DNA of 64,000 nucleotides from Phascolomyces articulosus (taxonomy: Eukaryota > Mucoromycota > Mucoromycetes > Mucorales > Lichtheimiaceae): NCBI GenBank assembly GCA_025677815.1, contig JAIXMP010000007.1:682001-746000 (forward strand), given 5' to 3'. The first letter of the stretch is position 1; each line of letters starts with the position of its first letter. Shown in pieces: positions 1 through 8,157 of this stretch. The position numbers were made by a program, and so were the translations under genes. The notes under the pieces were generated by a model that searched no databases, was not told where the DNA came from, and was given only the letters and a program-made list of their open reading frames with translations.

Positions 1-3000
1 ATATTGACCATTGCCCTTGTTCTTTCCATGCACTGTGTACGGTCCCTCATAACGAGCATCCATTTTTGATTTACGATTCATACTTAAGATCATGACTTTA
101 CTACCAACAGGGAATTCTTTAATAATTCGGAATTTTTTAGAGAATTTTCCTTGCTGTGCATCTTGCAATGCGGTCATACGATCTCGTATTGCGGGAATGA
201 CTATGTTAGCCAGGTTTTCTTCGCGTTTATCATTAAATCGTAGTTCATCATCCACTTCCTGTACATCCAAATGACTATAATCCTGCCATAAATTGGGTTG
301 ACGTGCAAACATCAAGGAAAAGGGACGGGAGTTGTGTAACTTTGCAATTTTGTTGTTAATACTAAGTTGTGCAGCAGGAAGGAATAGATCCCAATCATCG
401 TTTTTACCATGTAGGCGTCGAACAATAATATTTTTCATTGCTTTAACTTTAACTTCTGTTCCACCATTTGCTCTGGGATTGTATGGTGTTAGTAATCTAC
501 TGTCAATACCACAATGTTCCAGAAGGTGTTGAACAACTTCATTCGCAAACTCTGTACCTCTGTCACTCTGTAAGATTTTACAAAAACCGAAATCAGCAAA
601 GATTTGTACAAGTGTTTTTGCAACAGTAAGAGCGGTCTTATCAGGAATAGCACGTAAGAGAGTGTATCGCGAGTACATATCCACAATAACTAAAACATAG
701 TTGTTACCACGTGGAGTAGTGCAATTAAAATCACCAGTATCAATACCAATATGATCCCAAGGTTGATCAGCATAGATACTACGCAAAGGGTGAAATCCAT
801 GTTTTCCAATTGTAAACCTTTGACAGTCAGGACAACTAGCAACCACGTTTTGAGCATCAGCTTTAATTGAGGTCCAGTGTATGTGTTGACTATGTATTTC
901 GTTGACTAGAGCATCAATACCAAAATGTCCATTGAGATGTGCCTGTTGTAATAGGTGTTCTCGTTCATTTTCAGGTGGTGTCATGAAGTCTGTGTAGTCA
1001 TTGCGAAGAATGGCGGCACGTTGGAAATGGGTGGAAGAATAAAAAGAAGAATTTTTAATTTCTTGTGAATTTTTATTCTTGTGTGACGGTCGAAGGTCGC
1101 CGAGGTATGGAGAAGAAGCGATTATATGCTCCGAATTATCCCCCTCCAGCTTCTTCGTAGTTGACCAAAGGCGTGAAATAGCATCGGGAATGACATTGTC
1201 ATAACCACGAATGTATTCAATAGTGAAATTATAATCACAAATAATATCTAACCAGTTAACCATCATTGCATTAGCGACAGGTTGAGTGTGCAAGAAAGTA
1301 AGTGCCTTATGATCGCATTGGATCGTAAATTTCTGTGGCCAGCCCCATAAAATTTTATGATAGCGGCGAAGACTAAACACAATACTTAAAAGCTCTCGTT
1401 TTGTAGTGCTGTAGGATCTTTCTGCCTTATTAAGCTGACGACCCATAAAGCCAATGTAACGGTATTGGTTGTTGACGATTTGATAAAGAACGCATCCAAT
1501 ACCTATGTCAGAAGCATCAGTAGCTAGGTAAAGGGGAAGTCTTTCGTCAATTTGACTGAGAACAGGAGCGTGTTGTAATGCCGTTTTAATATCATTAAAG
1601 GCTGTAGTATGCTCGTTTGTCCAGTGTTTAGATAAAACTTTGACGGATCGAAGTTCATCCAGTTTTTTGGTGAGAAGTTGTACACCAGGGATGTGATCCC
1701 GTAAATAATTGATATAACCAAGAAAGCGTTGTAAGCCTTTAACATCAAGAGGTATTGGCCATTCATCAACATTAGTAAGTTTCTTTTTGTCGACGGAAAT
1801 AGAACCAGCTTGAATATTAAAACCCAAAAGACTAACACTTTTCTGTGCAAATGAACATTTGTCTTTGTTAATGACAAGATTAGCCGCTGAAAGACGACGT
1901 AAAACTTCTTGTACGTGTAGAGTGTGCAAATTCATATCCCCATTTGTGGCGATGACGATATCGTCAACATAAATATTACAATATGGAAGATCACTGAATA
2001 AAGATTGCATGCATCGTTGTACGTGTGAAGATAAGAATTTTAAACCAAAAGGAGAACCAACGAAACAATACTGTTGATTTTGAAAAGTGAAAGAAGTACG
2101 ATTCTGATGTTTTTCGTAAATTTTAAATTTGTGAAAACAACTTTTCAAATCCAATGTGGTAAAAATTGTAGCATTCTTAATTTTGTGGAAAATGTCACGA
2201 ATTAATGGTAACTCATGGTTGTCATCAGGAAGTAACAAATTCAAAGGGCGAGGATCTAAACAAATACGGAATTTGGTAAGATTACCTTCAGCATCCTTTT
2301 TTGGCACAAAAGTAAGAGGATTATTAAAAGGTGTACCCGGAGGTGCATGTTTGATAATACCATCGTTCATCCATTCATCAATTTGTTGTTGAAGAACAGG
2401 AATAATTTTGTCAGGTAATGGATATTGTCTACGATTGACGACTTTGCCCAGAGGTATGTTTAAATATACGATAGATTCAGGTAAAGTGCAAAAGTGAGAA
2501 GGAGGAATATTTATATTTTCCTGTAGATAAGGTTCGATCTTGTTCAGAAATAATTGATGCTCATCCTCAGAACCAGCGGGAGAATTATCAGGTTCAGGTA
2601 ATTCAATGGGTTCAGGAATGGAAACACGAGAAGGTTTGTGCCAACAATAAGCTAAACCCCCCATATAGATACCAATTTTAGACATAAGATCAGTGCCAAT
2701 GGAAACATCAGCGTCAGCATTAAAATCCATAATTTCAAAATCATGATAAACAGAAATTCCATTGTGTAAGATTTTAATTTTATTTATTTTTCCAATTCTA
2801 TTTACACCTAAACCAGGTATAGCCGTGTCGATCTTGCCGGAACAAGGAATAATAGTGAGTCCAAGGCGTTTGACAACGTGTGGTTTCGCGGACGAAAACG
2901 TTGCGCCTGGATCAATAAAAGCAAAAATTTCAAGATCCTGTAAAGTAATAGGAGCATAATAAGCTTTTGTGTTTTTATAAAGGCGATTGGAAAAATGATG

Positions 3001-4479
3001 AGAATGGTTTGACTTACAATCGAAACATGCCTTGTCTAAGGCTTCACTAACCTCATTCATCACGATATCATCTGCGGAAGATGATGGGATGGGAGGAGAG
3101 GAAACAGAAGGCGAAGAAGAAACCACATGATCTTGACCACCCGGAGGGGAAGACACAATAGCAGCCGGAGCAGCAGAAGTAGAGACTGGTACAGAACCAG
3201 ATGATGAAGTTGGCGGTGTGACTGGTGCGGAGCCAGAAACCGATGATGAAGAGGAGGCAAGGGTGGCAGAGCGGATTGCCAAGTGGTTTACTTCGCACTT
3301 GTGCCCTTTGCTCCATGGCATAAAGCCACAACGGAAACACTTGCGTTGCCCATTTGATTCATTGACATGAGCAGCGGCAGCAGTAGCAACAGCGGACGGA
3401 CCAGGAGACGACTTTGTAATGCGACCATCTTTGTCAACACCACGAGCAGCAACACGACATTCTTCTGTTGTATGACGGCCATGACCATGGTACTTGCAGT
3501 ACTTATCTTTGGAGGCACGTTTCTTGTCCTTTTTGGCAGCAGTAGATGACGAACTCGACACAGACGAAGCCACAGTCATGGTAGAAGCAACAGCAGCTTG
3601 TGGGCTGTGCTTGGAATGGACAACTTTTGAATACAAATGACGCGCCAAAGTGGAAGCTTGGTCAATTGTACACCGTTGTTGTTTTGGAAGGTGAACTTGG
3701 GCCAAAGCAACATGTTGGGACAATTCTGGGAGCAACGAGTTGATGAAAATAGCATTCATGACGGTGCCATCTTCAACACCAGCTTCACGACGATACTTGT
3801 GGAAGCGGTCGGTGTAACGCGCAACAGATTCATCACGATCCATTTTCATGGCAATTAAATCACGTAAAAATTGTGCCTGTCTTTCATCATCATCCAAACC
3901 ATACTTAGCTACCAATTTTTCTTTTGCGTACGACCAAGGACGATCTTCATTGAGCTTGAGATGTTCGCGGTACCAGGATCGTTGTTCAGAAGTAAGCATG
4001 ATCTTGATGAGTCGGGGCCAATGAGTATTGATGTCATATCGGTATGAATCAACAATGTCCTCAAAGCACTCGAGACAGTCTTGGATAGAGGAGAAAATGG
4101 TCTTGTTTTTGTCAAAAACATTGCCAGTCCATTGGAGGATAGGTAAGTTGTTAGGGACAATGATTTTTTCTTGGTGAGCAGAGGTGGCGGCAGCTTTTTC
4201 TTTCTTAACCATTTTTCTTTGCGCGGACAAGAGCATATCGAGTTGTTTTGTTCGACTATCCAATTCAGCTTGGAGAGTGGTCATTTCTTCAACCGAAAGG
4301 GAATCATCGACTAGCCTTTCACCGAGAGAAGCGATCTTTTCATTAAGTCGATCCACAACGGCTTGGGAACGTTGAGTGACGGAAGAAGAGGAAACAGCGG
4401 AAACAGAGGAGGCTTCATCCATAGTATGATCCACAGGAGCAGGAGAAGTAGGAGCAGGAGAGCCAGGTTGAGAAATCAT
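1..4479 (-). CDS. Gag-Pol polyprotein of Ty3/Gypsy retrotransposon (partial, open at left edge)
   Basis: Start is the ATG at 4479; an in-frame stop lies upstream at 4579-4581. All 1,493 codons to base 1 were read and none is a stop. Gag: coiled N-terminus, capsid-like region from about residue 117, a C-x2-H...H-x4-C motif at C328-C341 and a second knuckle at C381, C384, H393, C395. Protease: DPGA at 523-526, with Pro where Ser or Thr is usual. RT: YVDD at 837-840. RNase H: ATDAS around 986-990. Integrase: H1181, H1185, C1216, C1219 zinc site, then D1247, D1306, E1342, an exact D,D(35)E spacing. A GPYTV stretch near 1475 marks the integrase C-terminal domain. Gag and Pol share one frame, so no programmed frameshift is needed. 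The element copies itself through an RNA intermediate and integrates into nuclear DNA. Confidence 0.97.
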   Translation of the reverse strand, partial: MISQPGSPAPTSPAPVDHTMDEASSVSAVSSSSVTQRSQAVVDRLNEKIASLGERLVDDSLSVEEMTTLQAELDSRTKQLDMLLSAQRKMVKKEKAAATSAHQEKIIVPNNLPILQWTGNVFDKNKTIFSSIQDCLECFEDIVDSYRYDINTHWPRLIKIMLTSEQRSWYREHLKLNEDRPWSYAKEKLVAKYGLDDDERQAQFLRDLIAMKMDRDESVARYTDRFHKYRREAGVEDGTVMNAIFINSLLPELSQHVALAQVHLPKQQRCTIDQASTLARHLYSKVVHSKHSPQAAVASTMTVASSVSSSSSTAAKKDKKRASKDKYCKYHGHGRHTTEECRVAARGVDKDGRITKSSPGPSAVATAAAAHVNESNGQRKCFRCGFMPWSKGHKCEVNHLAIRSATLASSSSSVSGSAPVTPPTSSSGSVPVSTSAAPAAIVSSPPGGQDHVVSSSPSVSSPPIPSSSADDIVMNEVSEALDKACFDCKSNHSHHFSNRLYKNTKAYYAPITLQDLEIFAFIDPGATFSSAKPHVVKRLGLTIIPCSGKIDTAIPGLGVNRIGKINKIKILHNGISVYHDFEIMDFNADADVSIGTDLMSKIGIYMGGLAYCWHKPSRVSIPEPIELPEPDNSPAGSEDEHQLFLNKIEPYLQENINIPPSHFCTLPESIVYLNIPLGKVVNRRQYPLPDKIIPVLQQQIDEWMNDGIIKHAPPGTPFNNPLTFVPKKDAEGNLTKFRICLDPRPLNLLLPDDNHELPLIRDIFHKIKNATIFTTLDLKSCFHKFKIYEKHQNRTSFTFQNQQYCFVGSPFGLKFLSSHVQRCMQSLFSDLPYCNIYVDDIVIATNGDMNLHTLHVQEVLRRLSAANLVINKDKCSFAQKSVSLLGFNIQAGSISVDKKKLTNVDEWPIPLDVKGLQRFLGYINYLRDHIPGVQLLTKKLDELRSVKVLSKHWTNEHTTAFNDIKTALQHAPVLSQIDERLPLYLATDASDIGIGCVLYQIVNNQYRYIGFMGRQLNKAERSYSTTKRELLSIVFSLRRYHKILWGWPQKFTIQCDHKALTFLHTQPVANAMMVNWLDIICDYNFTIEYIRGYDNVIPDAISRLWSTTKKLEGDNSEHIIASSPYLGDLRPSHKNKNSQEIKNSSFYSSTHFQRAAILRNDYTDFMTPPENEREHLLQQAHLNGHFGIDALVNEIHSQHIHWTSIKADAQNVVASCPDCQRFTIGKHGFHPLRSIYADQPWDHIGIDTGDFNCTTPRGNNYVLVIVDMYSRYTLLRAIPDKTALTVAKTLVQIFADFGFCKILQSDRGTEFANEVVQHLLEHCGIDSRLLTPYNPRANGGTEVKVKAMKNIIVRRLHGKNDDWDLFLPAAQLSINNKIAKLHNSRPFSLMFARQPNLWQDYSHLDVQEVDDELRFNDKREENLANIVIPAIRDRMTALQDAQQGKFSKKFRIIKEFPVGSKVMILSMNRKSKMDARYEGPYTVHGKNKGNGQY

Positions 4480-4560
4480 AGTAAAATAAGGTAAGAAAGA
4501 ATAGGATAGAATAAGATATAAGTTATAGAGAGAAAATAACGAGGAATTCGTTGAAAAAAA

Positions 4561-4995
4561 TGTTGTATCAGAGAGAAATCAATTAATAAAAAGAATAAAA
4601 GGAGACGAGATAAGTCAACGAGACCCGAAAATAATGAACTGAAGTTTATTAAGATAAAAAATAATCTCTCTATTTATAAGAAAGTGCTCATCATGGATGG
4701 ACTATCACAACTTGCACATTATGGTGTAATATTAGAATATAGATTGCATCATTTGGATTGCGTGTTATAAGGATAGTATATTTAAGTAGACCATGAATGA
4801 TATTGTTAGAAGGATTGCGTGATCTAGTATAATTAACAATATATGAAAGAGGATGGTGCAATACTGTGTGTAACATAAGTAATTATCTAAATAGAATCAC
4901 CGCACAAGTGAGATATAGGGTGAATGACAGTAATAATAATAATAATAATGAGGAATTATTATTTATTGTGAAGCCATTGTATGTTGGATACAACA
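4561..4995 (-). repeat. 5' LTR of the Ty3/Gypsy element
   Basis: The LTR is 435 bp and bounded by a perfect 9-bp inverted repeat: on the minus strand it starts TGTTGTATC and ends GATACAACA, with TG...CA termini. Inside, on the minus strand, are a TATA box (TATAAATA near 4678) and an AATAAA signal near 4648, the expected order for U3 promoter and polyadenylation signal. The right-hand flank 4996-5000 is ATATA. No TGG-initial tRNA primer-binding site follows the LTR within 30 bases; the sequence there is a T7 run followed by CAACGAATTCC. Confidence 0.9.
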
Positions 4996-5256
4996 ATATA
5001 TATATTATTATAATAAGATATAAAAATAAATATTAAAAAATATCTTTAAAAATCTATAACTTTAGGTATTTTTAATATTATATAATAAAACTTATACTAT
5101 TTAAAACCCTTAATTTTTCTCTATTTGCTGATACTAATTTTATTATATGCTGATTAGTAACATATATAAAAATTTATATAAGAGTGCTTTATATTTTTTT
5201 TTATTCTTAATACAATAAAGTTCCAAGTAATACTAAAAATATGTAGTTTTCAACAA

Positions 5257-5340
5257 CCGACTATAGCTCAGTTGGTAGAGCGGGAGACTGTAGTGAAACA
5301 GCCTATCTCTAGGTCACCTGTTCGAATCAGGTTGGTCGGA
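5257..5340 (+). tRNA. tRNA-Tyr (anticodon GTA) with an 11-nt intron
   Basis: A full cloverleaf can be drawn: acceptor CCGACTA pairs with TGGTCGG (one G-T wobble) plus discriminator A5340; the D-arm is GCTC/GAGC; the anticodon stem GGAGA pairs with TCTCT; the T-arm is ACCTG-TTCGAAT-CAGGT. The anticodon GTA is at 5290-5292. An intron of 11 nt (5294-5304) sits one base 3' of the anticodon, the canonical place, and tRNA-Tyr is the classic intron-bearing nuclear tRNA. The spliced length is 73 nt. The B-box GGTTCGAATC-type sequence is present as TGTTCGAATCA. Confidence 0.96.
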
Positions 5341-5346
5341 ACAACT

Positions 5347-5379
5347 AACACCAAAAGGTGTTAATCTTTTTTATTTTTT
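5347..5379 (+). terminator. RNA polymerase III terminator with preceding hairpin
   Basis: Two T6 runs (5367-5372 and 5374-5379) follow tRNA-Tyr, as expected for Pol III termination. Just before them is a perfect inverted repeat, AACACC-AAAA-GGTGTT (5347-5362). The hairpin is not needed for Pol III termination and may be chance. Confidence 0.75.
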
Positions 5380-5776
5380 GTATGACAGTTGTGTCGTAGC
5401 AGAATTATCGGTGTTACCCTTTTCCTTTTTTTGGATACTTCTTGTACAATTATTTTATATCTAAAAATAATCATTTTTAATAATTCTTCCGTATACTTCT
5501 TGCTGGGCACATTATTACATCATAACTATTATCAGCGTTATTGCCAAGATGTGTAGCATCCATCATCACTATTTTTAATATTAACGTCATTGCCAAGAAA
5601 CAAAGTATTACTAGCAACCATCCATATTATTAGTATTATCCGTCATAACCAGAAAACATATAAATATCCTCTCATCATTAAACAATAAAAAAGGATCTTT
5701 ACGTTCTCTTTAAAATATCTTATTATCTTTATTATTCCTATTGGCTACGGTATTATCCGCCAAAAATAATTACGAC
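5380..5776. other. Gene-less AT-rich spacer
   Basis: No coding signal. It holds two related stretches (around 5540 and 5590) sharing ATTGCCAAGA followed by AGCA(T/A)CCAT, perhaps a decayed local duplication, and a TGTGTCGTA string at about 5390 that resembles the tip of the neighbouring foldback element. Confidence 0.5.
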
Positions 5777-5801
5777 AGTTGTCGTATTTTTTATTAGTTG
5801 A

Positions 5802-5916
5802 AACCACGAAGATAAAACCACACAGAGAACCACGAAGAGAGAATATAACCACACAGATAATAACCACACAGGTAAATAACCACACAGAATAACCACGAAG
5901 GAAGAGAACCACGAAG
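5802..5916 (+). repeat. Subterminal decamer array, left arm
   Basis: Eight decamers of two kinds lie here. AACCACGAAG is at 5802, 5828, 5891 and 5907; AACCACACAG is at 5816, 5847, 5862 and 5878. Reading inward the order is CGAAG, CACAG, CGAAG, CACAG, CACAG, CACAG, CGAAG, CGAAG, with spacers of 3-9 bp. Subterminal repeats of this kind are transposase-binding sites in several DNA transposon families; that role here is inference. Confidence 0.85.
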
Positions 5917-6526
5917 GTATATATGAGATAATAAGATAGATAGAAGATGTCCTTTATTTTTAATAAAATGATCCAATATTTATATCTTTTCTAAAACTAC
6001 TGCGGATGATAATAATTATAAAATAATGATGATGATAATATAATTATAAAAGGAAAAGGGAACTGTGACTGATAAAGAGGTATGCTGCGGTTATGACGAA
6101 GCATAAAGAAGTACAATGTAGCCGCAGTAAAAGATGTAATATCGGTATTAAAAATACCTGACTAATAGTTACGACACAGTACACTTGTCGTAACTATTGA
6201 TCGGCTATTTTTAATACCGATCATACCATTTTTATTGCTGCGCATATGGCACATTCGGGATATGGCATGCTTAGCATTATTACACCTCTTTACTTCTATT
6301 ATATCATAGCCGCAGCCATATCCTTTTAAACTATTGTACTCATCTCATATATTATATTATCATTATCTGCAGTCCATTATTATTATTATTAGTCATATTA
6401 TTATTCCAAACATTATTATTATCACCATCATTATTATGTGCAGTAGTTTTAGAAAAGATATAAATACTGGATCATTTTATTAAAAATAAACATCATCTTC
6501 TATCTATCTTATTATCTCATATATAC

Positions 6527-6643
6527 CTTTGTGGTTCTCTTCCCTTGTGGTTATTCTGTGTGGTTATCTACCTGTGTGGTTATTATCTGTGTGGCTATAT
6601 TCTCTCTTCGTAGTTCTCTCTGTGTGGTTTTATCTTCGTGATT
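6527..6643 (-). repeat. Subterminal decamer array, right arm (inverted copy)
   Basis: The same eight decamers appear in inverted orientation and the same order as in the left arm, from CTTCGTGATT at the outer end (6634) to CTTTGTGGTT at the inner end (6527). Several have drifted by transitions: AATCACGAAG, AACTACGAAG, AGCCACACAG, AACCACAAGG and AACCACAAAG. Confidence 0.82.
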
Positions 6644-6669
6644 TCAACTTATAAAAAATACGACACACT

Positions 6670-6780
6670 AGGGCCCAAAATAATCATTTTTGAGCTGCTG
6701 GCTCAAATTCCACTCAAAGAGCATGTTTGAGCCACTCAAACATAAAATTTGAGCAACCCTGATTTTTGCTCAAACACCAA
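6670..6780. repeat. Cluster of TTTGAG/CTCAAA motifs
   Basis: Directly after the foldback element, starting GGGCCCAAAATAATC, about 100 bp contain seven copies of TTTGAG or its complement CTCAAA in both orientations (around 6690, 6701, 6713, 6726, 6735, 6748 and 6769). This density suggests the edge of another transposable element with subterminal repeats; the other edge was not found. Confidence 0.5.
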
Positions 6781-7229
6781 TCTATGTGCAGTGGTTATAT
6801 TTTTATAAGTCAAAATTGTGAAAGATATAAAAGGTAGTAAAATAGAAAATAAAGATGATAGGAATACATTGAGACTGTTATATAGATTTATTTAATAAAA
6901 ATAGTGATGATCCAACTATCTAATAAATTGAGGTCCTTTTATACTTTTCAGTGAGATATACATTTCTTATTATTTCTTTATATATACTATTGTTGTGTTC
7001 ATATTTGTATTAGAGATATTGTCGATGATGGGGAACTATTTTTATTATCTTACGCCTGTCCATGACACAAGGCGTTTATGAATCCCTTATTCTTATTATT
7101 TTATTCACATGCCTTATTCGGTACATCTGTTCCGATGTACCTGGTCATGGCGCTAATCTTATTCTTTATTCTTGTTTTTACCTCATCCTATTCTGGATGT
7201 GGCACAGACTTTACTTAATGATTATATCC
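6781..7229. other. Gene-less AT-rich stretch
   Basis: No protein, RNA gene or clear repeat is recognised. Open frames here are short and unlike proteins; part may be decayed 3' sequence of the neighbouring transposase-exonuclease pseudogene. Confidence 0.4.
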
Positions 7230-8157
7230 GATCTTATGGACACGACACGTCCAACCCAGCATAATATATTTGTGATTGAGAAAGGGTATTAGCTACATTC
7301 CCAATTACTCAACCTATCATCATCTCCTTTGTAAAGTGGTGCGTCCAACACTGTGGTACAGATATTTGACAAGCTTATTCGGTCACCTTCAGCTGTACCT
7401 TGTACACTTGCAAAGGAACACAGCTCTATTTCATTTCGCCTATCGACATGAGCAGCATAATCACAACTGATTTTTGAAAGGCCAGCTCCAGCATTACAGC
7501 CAACTTTAACAACCTTTTCACTTTGTAACAATTTAATCAGTTTCTCGAGTAACTTGTCAAAATAAAATACAGGTAAAACTAAAATCTTGTCTTGATAAGC
7601 AATCAGTACAACTGCTCTACTTCCAGTTAGTCTTGTTCTTGTATCATAGTTCCATTCGGAATCGAAACCAATTGTTATTGAGCCCCTATGTTGAGTATAA
7701 AGTAATATCTCTTCTATACTTTTGTTTGCATCATCGATAGTACGGATATAGTGAGTAGAAATATTGTTGGGTAATAATAGGTAATTAGAGTTGCTGATAT
7801 TATTATATATTGTTGTGGGAGATACCGCACTAGTCGTAGTAGTTGTAATGTAGTATAAAGGTCGATTTAATGATGGTACTTTTTTTTTTTTTTTTTTGGA
7901 AAATGTTTGTCCCCAGATATATTGTCCATATAAAAAATCTCAGGTTCTTGATGGCTGTATAAACTATAAGACTATAGCATTTGTTTGAGTGACATTTTTA
8001 GATGCAAAAGTTCTTTTGTTGGTACCAATAGTTGAAGTCTGATTTCTTCATATTCGTTACACACAGTATACAATGCGTAAAACGTCGATTCACCATCAGT
8101 TTTTGCCATGTGCTTGATTATTTTAAAAGTGTGATGGAGAATACTAAATAATGTCAT
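7230..8157 (-). pseudogene. Decayed transposase / 3'-5' exonuclease fusion gene
   Basis: Read on the minus strand, three pieces of one protein lie in order. From 8157: a transposase-like segment with HHTFKIIKHMAK and TNEYEEIRL-like (CNEYEEIRL) sequence. After an in-frame TAG at 7972-7974 it resumes with EIFYMDN, the second acidic motif of such proteins. After a run of 18 A (T run at 7880-7897) the frame shifts and a DEDD-type exonuclease follows: GFDSEWN (D-x-E) near 7650, VVKVGCNAG, and after another shift IYYAGLDV near 7270, the YxxxD motif. Fungal proteins joining a DDE-type transposase region to a Werner-like exonuclease are known to me from memory. An A run of 16 or 19 instead of 18 would rejoin two of the frames. 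The first catalytic Asp appears replaced by His (HHTFK). Confidence 0.75.

Larger units (their letters stand above)
1..4995 (-). mobile_element. Ty3/Gypsy LTR retrotransposon, 5' part (left end cut by window)
   Basis: The minus strand reads LTR (4995 to 4561), an 81-bp leader, then a gag-pol frame from 4479 that is still open at base 1. The domain order gag, protease, reverse transcriptase, RNase H, integrase is that of Ty3/Gypsy (Metaviridae-type) elements, not Ty1/Copia. The frame has no stop or frameshift in 4,479 bases, so the copy looks young. The 3' end, the polypurine tract and the second LTR lie outside the window, so LTR identity and the target-site duplication cannot be tested. The base run next to the LTR, 4996-5000 (ATATA), is one half of the expected 5-bp duplication. 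A tRNA-Tyr gene begins 261 bp beyond the LTR. Confidence 0.95.
5777..6669. mobile_element. Foldback-type non-autonomous DNA element with long inverted repeats
   Basis: The left arm, beginning (AGT)TGTCGTATTTTTTAT at about 5777, reappears inverted at the right edge, ending ATAAAAAATACGACA(CACT) at about 6669. The match continues inward for roughly 240 bp per side: GTTGAAA, a decamer array, a purine tract near AAGATAGATAGAAGATG, a TTTTAATAAAATGATCCA stretch and TTCTAAAACTACTGC. A second inverted pair sits at the middle (ATCGGTATTAAAAATA with TATTTTTAATACCGAT, and TTACGACA with TGTCGTAA around 6170-6191), so almost the whole element can fold back, centred near 6180-6220. There is no transposase frame, so it would move in trans. 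Target-site duplication was not clearly identified. Confidence 0.85.

Noticed and set aside
5802..5916. CRISPR-like array in the foldback arm
   Set aside because: Decamers are too short, spacers are 3-9 bp and not unique, the array is mirrored in the other arm, and the genome is eukaryotic.
7062..7292. 76-codon hydrophobic plus-strand frame
   Set aside because: It overlaps the antisense of the exonuclease pseudogene end and has no conserved features.
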